A DNA stretch of 9,426 nucleotides from Bacillota bacterium (GTDB lineage Bacteria > Bacillota > DSM-12270 > Thermacetogeniales > Thermacetogeniaceae): positions 1 through 9,426 of the forward strand of contig DAOURU010000026.1 in the NCBI GenBank assembly GCA_030627585.1, written 5' to 3'. Under the pieces are notes generated by a model. That model saw only the letters and a program-made list of their open reading frames with translations. It ran no database searches and was not told the DNA's origin. The translations under genes were made by a program, and so were the position numbers. Below, piece after piece: positions 7,209 through 9,426 of this stretch. The first letter of the stretch is position 1, and each line of letters starts with the position of its first letter.

Positions 7209-7431
7209 AAGGAAACTTCAACCTCACCCACAAAAAGTCTCGGATCCTGAGGAAACGGTTGCCTTTTGGGCTTTAAGGCTTCGAGGTATCCAGTAATGGC
7301 TTCTTGAACATTCTTTAGAGCTTCCTCAATGGTATCCCCTTCTGTAATACATCCGGGCAACGCTGGACGGTCACAGTGTAGCCACCGTCATCTTCATTCC
7401 ACTCAAGAATGACTTTAAACCTTTGCCGCAT
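7205..7431 (-). pseudogene. hicB: HicB family antitoxin, frameshifted
   Basis: HicB antitoxins block HicA through a partly degenerate RNase-H-like domain. The ATG at 7431 follows AAAGGAG on the - strand and gives MRQRFKVILEWNEDDGGYTV, a standard HicB N-terminus. At about 7365-7366 one C appears to be missing. With that base restored the protein continues as VPALPGCITEGDTIEEAL and on to FVGEVEVSL, 75 residues in all, ending at 7205-7207. As the sequence stands, translation leaves the frame at VTV and stops at 7315-7317 after 38 codons. The gene lies just before hicA with a 4-base overlap and keeps its promoter and ribosome binding site. A real mutation is likely given that hicA is also broken, but a sequencing error at this one base is possible. 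Confidence 0.85.
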
Positions 7432-7457
7432 CAATCCTCACTCCTTTCCCTGCGGTT

Positions 7458-7463
7458 ATTATA
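7458..7463 (-). promoter_or_regulatory. Extended -10 promoter of the hicBA remnant
   Basis: On the - strand TGGTATAAT contains a perfect TATAAT (7463 down to 7458) with the upstream TG of an extended -10 element, so the absence of a clear -35 box is not a problem. It lies about 27 bases before the hicB ATG, with AAAGGAG in between. The decayed pair may therefore still be transcribed. Confidence 0.6.
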
Positions 7464-7472
7464 CCAAATATC

Positions 7473-7646
7473 TCAGGGTTTTCTCTTGGGGGTTTTCAGC
7501 AAGCGCCTCTTGACGACCTTGTGGGCGCGGAGCTCGAGGCTGTCGTCGAGGGGAGCGAGGGAAACTTGGCCGGAGCGCTGCGAAAGGGCGCGGCAGATGA
7601 GGAGGTCGGCGAAGTGGGGATTCTTGGATCCAGGCTTTTCCGTCAT
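7473..7646 (-). CDS. Small unassigned ORF, 57 residues
   Basis: A 57-codon frame runs on the - strand from ATG at 7646 to TGA at 7473-7475, between the ABC permease remnant and hicB. Its translation begins MTEKPGSKNPHFADLLICRA and ends RRLLKTPKRKP. It has a hydrophobic/helical middle and a very basic tail, and looks more protein-like than the arginine- and proline-rich alternatives in other frames. No good ribosome binding site precedes the ATG, and an in-frame stop lies about 11 codons upstream. I do not recognise a family. It may be a short real gene or the 3' end of a degraded one. Confidence 0.3.
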   Translation of the reverse strand: MTEKPGSKNPHFADLLICRALSQRSGQVSLAPLDDSLELRAHKVVKRRLLKTPKRKP

Positions 7647-7701
7647 CGCGAGGAAGTGGCAACCTGTCCCTTCCTCTTGTCAGCACTTGACCTCACCCCC
7701 G

Positions 7702-8506
7702 TCAGATCAGAATATCCCTGTGTTGATACAACCTGTAAGCAAGCAAAAGGGCAGCAGCAGACACCGCCAGCAAGATCGAGACGTTCAGAGGGTCGATCCT
7801 CCCTTCCAGAATGATTTCAACGGCATCCATATATATAGAAAGGAGAGAGGTAGCGGAAAAACTCCACCTTTTTGGTAAGGGATGCCAGCACATAGAAGAA
7901 ATAGAGCACAATAACGAAACCGATGCCCGCCGAGGAAGCAGATTTCCTCCTGGGGAAAAACAGCGATCCCAGGAGGCCCAGGCTGGCGAAGGTGAAGTGA
8001 GCGAACAGGGGAGCAGCAAGCAAATAGGCCAAAACAGAACGGGAATACGTGCCGACATCGAAAACCTCGAAAGCACCGTAAGTGACCAGCCCAATGATCA
8101 CATTAAAAACCAGCAGGAGGACGGAGAAGGTCAAGACCTTCCCCGTCAGCACCTGGTTCCTGGTGACCGGCCTGGCCAGCAAATACTCGACAGTTTTTTC
8201 ATCTTCTTCCTTGAGGAGAATTGTGGAACCGAGAACAACGGCGAAAATGCTTCCAAAGAGAGTCACCATAAAGTAGGCTTTCGTAGCGTAAAAGCCGAGG
8301 GGATCGACAAGGCTGATCTTGTCCAGTCCGAAAACTTTCAACATCCCTTCCGGAAGCATCCTCACCAGACTTTCCAGTTCTTCGGTCTCAGCGGCAAAAG
8401 CCGGATAGACATACATCATCAGCAAATTCAGCAGAGCGAGGGTAAGTGCCCAAACCAGCAGTGCCCTGTAGTTTGCTTTAAGCTCCCGAAAGAAGATGTT
8501 AGTCAC
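7702..8506 (-). pseudogene. ABC-2 type transporter permease, frameshifted
   Basis: This is the membrane subunit of an ABC-2 type exporter. It starts with GTG at 8506, inside the last codons of the ATPase gene, behind AAGGGGGAAG on the - strand. The translation (VTNIFFRELKANYRALLVWA...) shows a first membrane segment, then a large loop with LLKEEDEKTVEYLLARPVTR, a conserved stretch of this family. Four further membrane segments follow. At a TA-dinucleotide run (7829-7837) the frame breaks just after LSPFYIY and stops at 7817-7819. The next frame continues exactly as expected with MDAVEIILEGRIDPLNVSIL and a last membrane helix, ending HRDILI at 7702. The corrected length is about 267 residues, a full permease. 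Loss of one TA unit or gain of one base would explain it. The substrate cannot be told. Confidence 0.82.
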
Positions 8507-9227
8507 GTTCTTCCCCCTTTTCGTAGTAATGCATGAACACCTCTTCAAGTGTCGGTTCTTCCAGCCACAGGCTGGCAAGCCGGTACCTGGTGAGAAAGCG
8601 CAGAAGTTCGTTGATATCGCCGTCAAAAAGCAGGTGCAATGTCTCGTTTCTCTCCTCGGGGTGGTTCACTCCTGCCACATCAATACTCGGGGTTTGCCGG
8701 CCCTCGAAAGTGACCCGCACCTTGCGGAACTGCCTGCCGCGTAGCTTCTCTACCTCCTCGATTTTGAGGATCCTCCCCTCCTTGATGATCCCCACCCTGT
8801 GGCAGAGCCTCTGCACCTCACTGAGAATGTGGGAGGAAAAGAAGATTGTTCTTCCTTTTTTCTGCTCTTCCCTGAGGAGGTCGAAAAAGCGCCTCTGCAT
8901 CACGGGATCGAGGCCACTGGTGGGTTCGTCGAGGATCAGCAGCCTGGGCTCGTGGAGAAGCGCCTGGATGATCCCGAGCTTCCTCTTGTTCCCCAGGGAG
9001 AGGGTGTAAATCTTTCTCCCAGTGTCTAACTGAAAGATCTCCAGCAGCTCTTCGGTGCGCCTGCGGCAGTCTTTCTCGTAAAACCTGGCGGTGAACTCCA
9101 GCAGCTCCCCCACGGTCATCCCTTCGTAATAGTCGACCTCACCGGCTAGATAGCCGACATCCCTCTTGATTTTGTGGCTCTCTTTCACAGCATCCATTCC
9201 CAACACCTTTGCGGTGCCCCGTGTGGG
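8499..9227 (-). pseudogene. ABC transporter ATP-binding protein, N-terminally truncated
   Basis: This ATPase subunit partners the permease that overlaps its 3' end by 8 bases. What remains starts at PTRGTAKVLGMDAVKES and has the Q-loop region VGYLAGEVDYYEGMTV. A signature variant LSLGNKRKLG, Walker B plus D-loop LLILDEPTSGLD, and the H-loop SSHILSEV follow. The C-terminal regulatory part ends EVFMHYYEKGEERD. The first 40 or so residues of the family, including Walker A (GPNGAGKTT), are absent. At about 9228 the reading frame crosses into unrelated DNA, and the open frame beyond (up to an ATG at 9362) shows no ABC similarity. Without Walker A the protein could not bind ATP normally. No promoter is left, as the 5' end was lost in the rearrangement. 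Confidence 0.85.
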
Positions 9228-9382
9228 GACACCCCGGAAAACTACCAGGTCCAGCACCTGGCCCGGCGTTACGATTTCGGGCAGGAATCGCGGATCGCCG
9301 CTCTGATCGCAGCGGAAGTCAACCGTCGCATGGACGAAGTGGAGGCCCGCCTGGGAGTCCAAAGAGCCAGGCCCTTCGAGCT
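9228..9382 (+). other. Coding-like fragment of an unidentified gene between two junctions
   Basis: This 155-bp piece lies between the broken ABC ATPase and the right copy of the 44-bp repeat. On the + strand it is open throughout and reads like protein, including YDFGQESRIAALIAAEVNRR and then MDEVEARLGVQRARPFEL. The alternating charged and hydrophobic residues suggest a helical segment. It joins the ATPase near GTGGGGAC (about 9223-9230) and the repeat at 9382/9383, both sharp breaks. The fragment lacks both a start and a stop of its own. A piece of a transposase or other mobile-element gene is possible, but I do not recognise the family. Confidence 0.35.
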
Positions 9383-9426
9383 AATTTTTAATCCCTTTGG
9401 GCTTAACTGGCTGAGATCATTTTAGG
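9383..9426. repeat. Direct repeat, right copy (44 bp, runs off the window)
   Basis: This is identical over all 44 bases to 5739-5782, the spacer between ftsZ and its terminator, in the same orientation. It ends at the window edge within the terminator loop sequence, so the full extent of the repeat, and whether the 3' terminator arm is also duplicated, cannot be seen. It sits next to an unrelated coding-like fragment rather than an ftsZ copy. Confidence 0.95.

Noticed and set aside
7459..7686. A 75-codon - strand frame rich in arginine and proline.
   Set aside because: The composition is typical of an off-frame reading of GC-rich DNA; the overlapping 57-codon frame looks more like protein.
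7811..8536. A 241-codon open frame on the + strand.
   Set aside because: It is antisense to the ABC permease remnant, whose - strand translation shows clear membrane segments and family motifs. The + strand product is glutamine- and charge-rich with no recognisable domain.
9228..9362. An apparent N-terminal extension of the ABC ATPase starting with ATG at 9362.
   Set aside because: These 45 residues have no Walker A and no ABC similarity. The frame is open by chance through the joined fragment.
1..9426. CRISPR arrays, tRNA or rRNA genes and riboswitches.
   Set aside because: No regularly spaced repeats, cloverleaf-like elements or rRNA-like stretches were seen on either strand.

Overview
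The left 5.7 kb of this window is a division and cell wall (dcw) gene cluster on the + strand. The right 3.7 kb is an accessory segment holding one apparently intact toxin-antitoxin pair and the remains of several broken genes. The order murC-murB-murA-ftsQ(divIB)-ftsA-ftsZ, the medium GC content, the frequent TTG/GTG starts and the strong GGAGG ribosome binding sites point to a Gram-positive, Clostridia-type Firmicute of the Desulfotomaculum/Pelotomaculum/Moorella or syntrophic Thermoanaerobacterales kind. This assignment is an inference from gene order and style, not from a search.

Region 1 (1-5797): the 3' end of murC overlaps murB, followed closely by murA, divIB/ftsQ, ftsA and ftsZ, and closed by a strong rho-independent terminator just after ftsZ. 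MurA and MurB make UDP-N-acetylmuramate in two steps and MurC adds L-alanine. FtsQ, FtsA and FtsZ are the divisome protein, the membrane tether and the ring-forming GTPase. All catalytic motifs checked are present and these genes look functional.

Region 2 (5798-6937): a short AT-rich spacer holds an inverted repeat overlapping a candidate promoter. It leads into two overlapping genes: a small nucleotidyltransferase with the GSx10DxD motif, and a HepT-like HEPN protein. Together they form an MNT/HEPN (type VII-like) toxin-antitoxin module. The HEPN motif reads R-x4-N-x-Y instead of R-x4-H-x-Y.

Region 3 (6938-9382): everything recognisable here is on the - strand and broken. It comprises a hicBA toxin-antitoxin pair (hicB with a one-base frameshift, hicA with an internal deletion removing the catalytic histidine segment), an unassigned 57-codon ORF, an ABC-2 type permease with a frameshift in a TA repeat, and its ATPase partner, which has lost its N-terminus including Walker A. 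The ATPase is cut at about 9228 by a 155-bp piece of unrelated coding-like DNA.

The last 44 bases (9383-9426) are an exact copy of 5739-5782, the sequence just after ftsZ running into the terminator hairpin. The whole 3.6-kb accessory segment is therefore bracketed by a direct repeat of at least 44 bp. It looks like an inserted or rearranged island immediately downstream of ftsZ. A contig-end assembly artefact is the main alternative.
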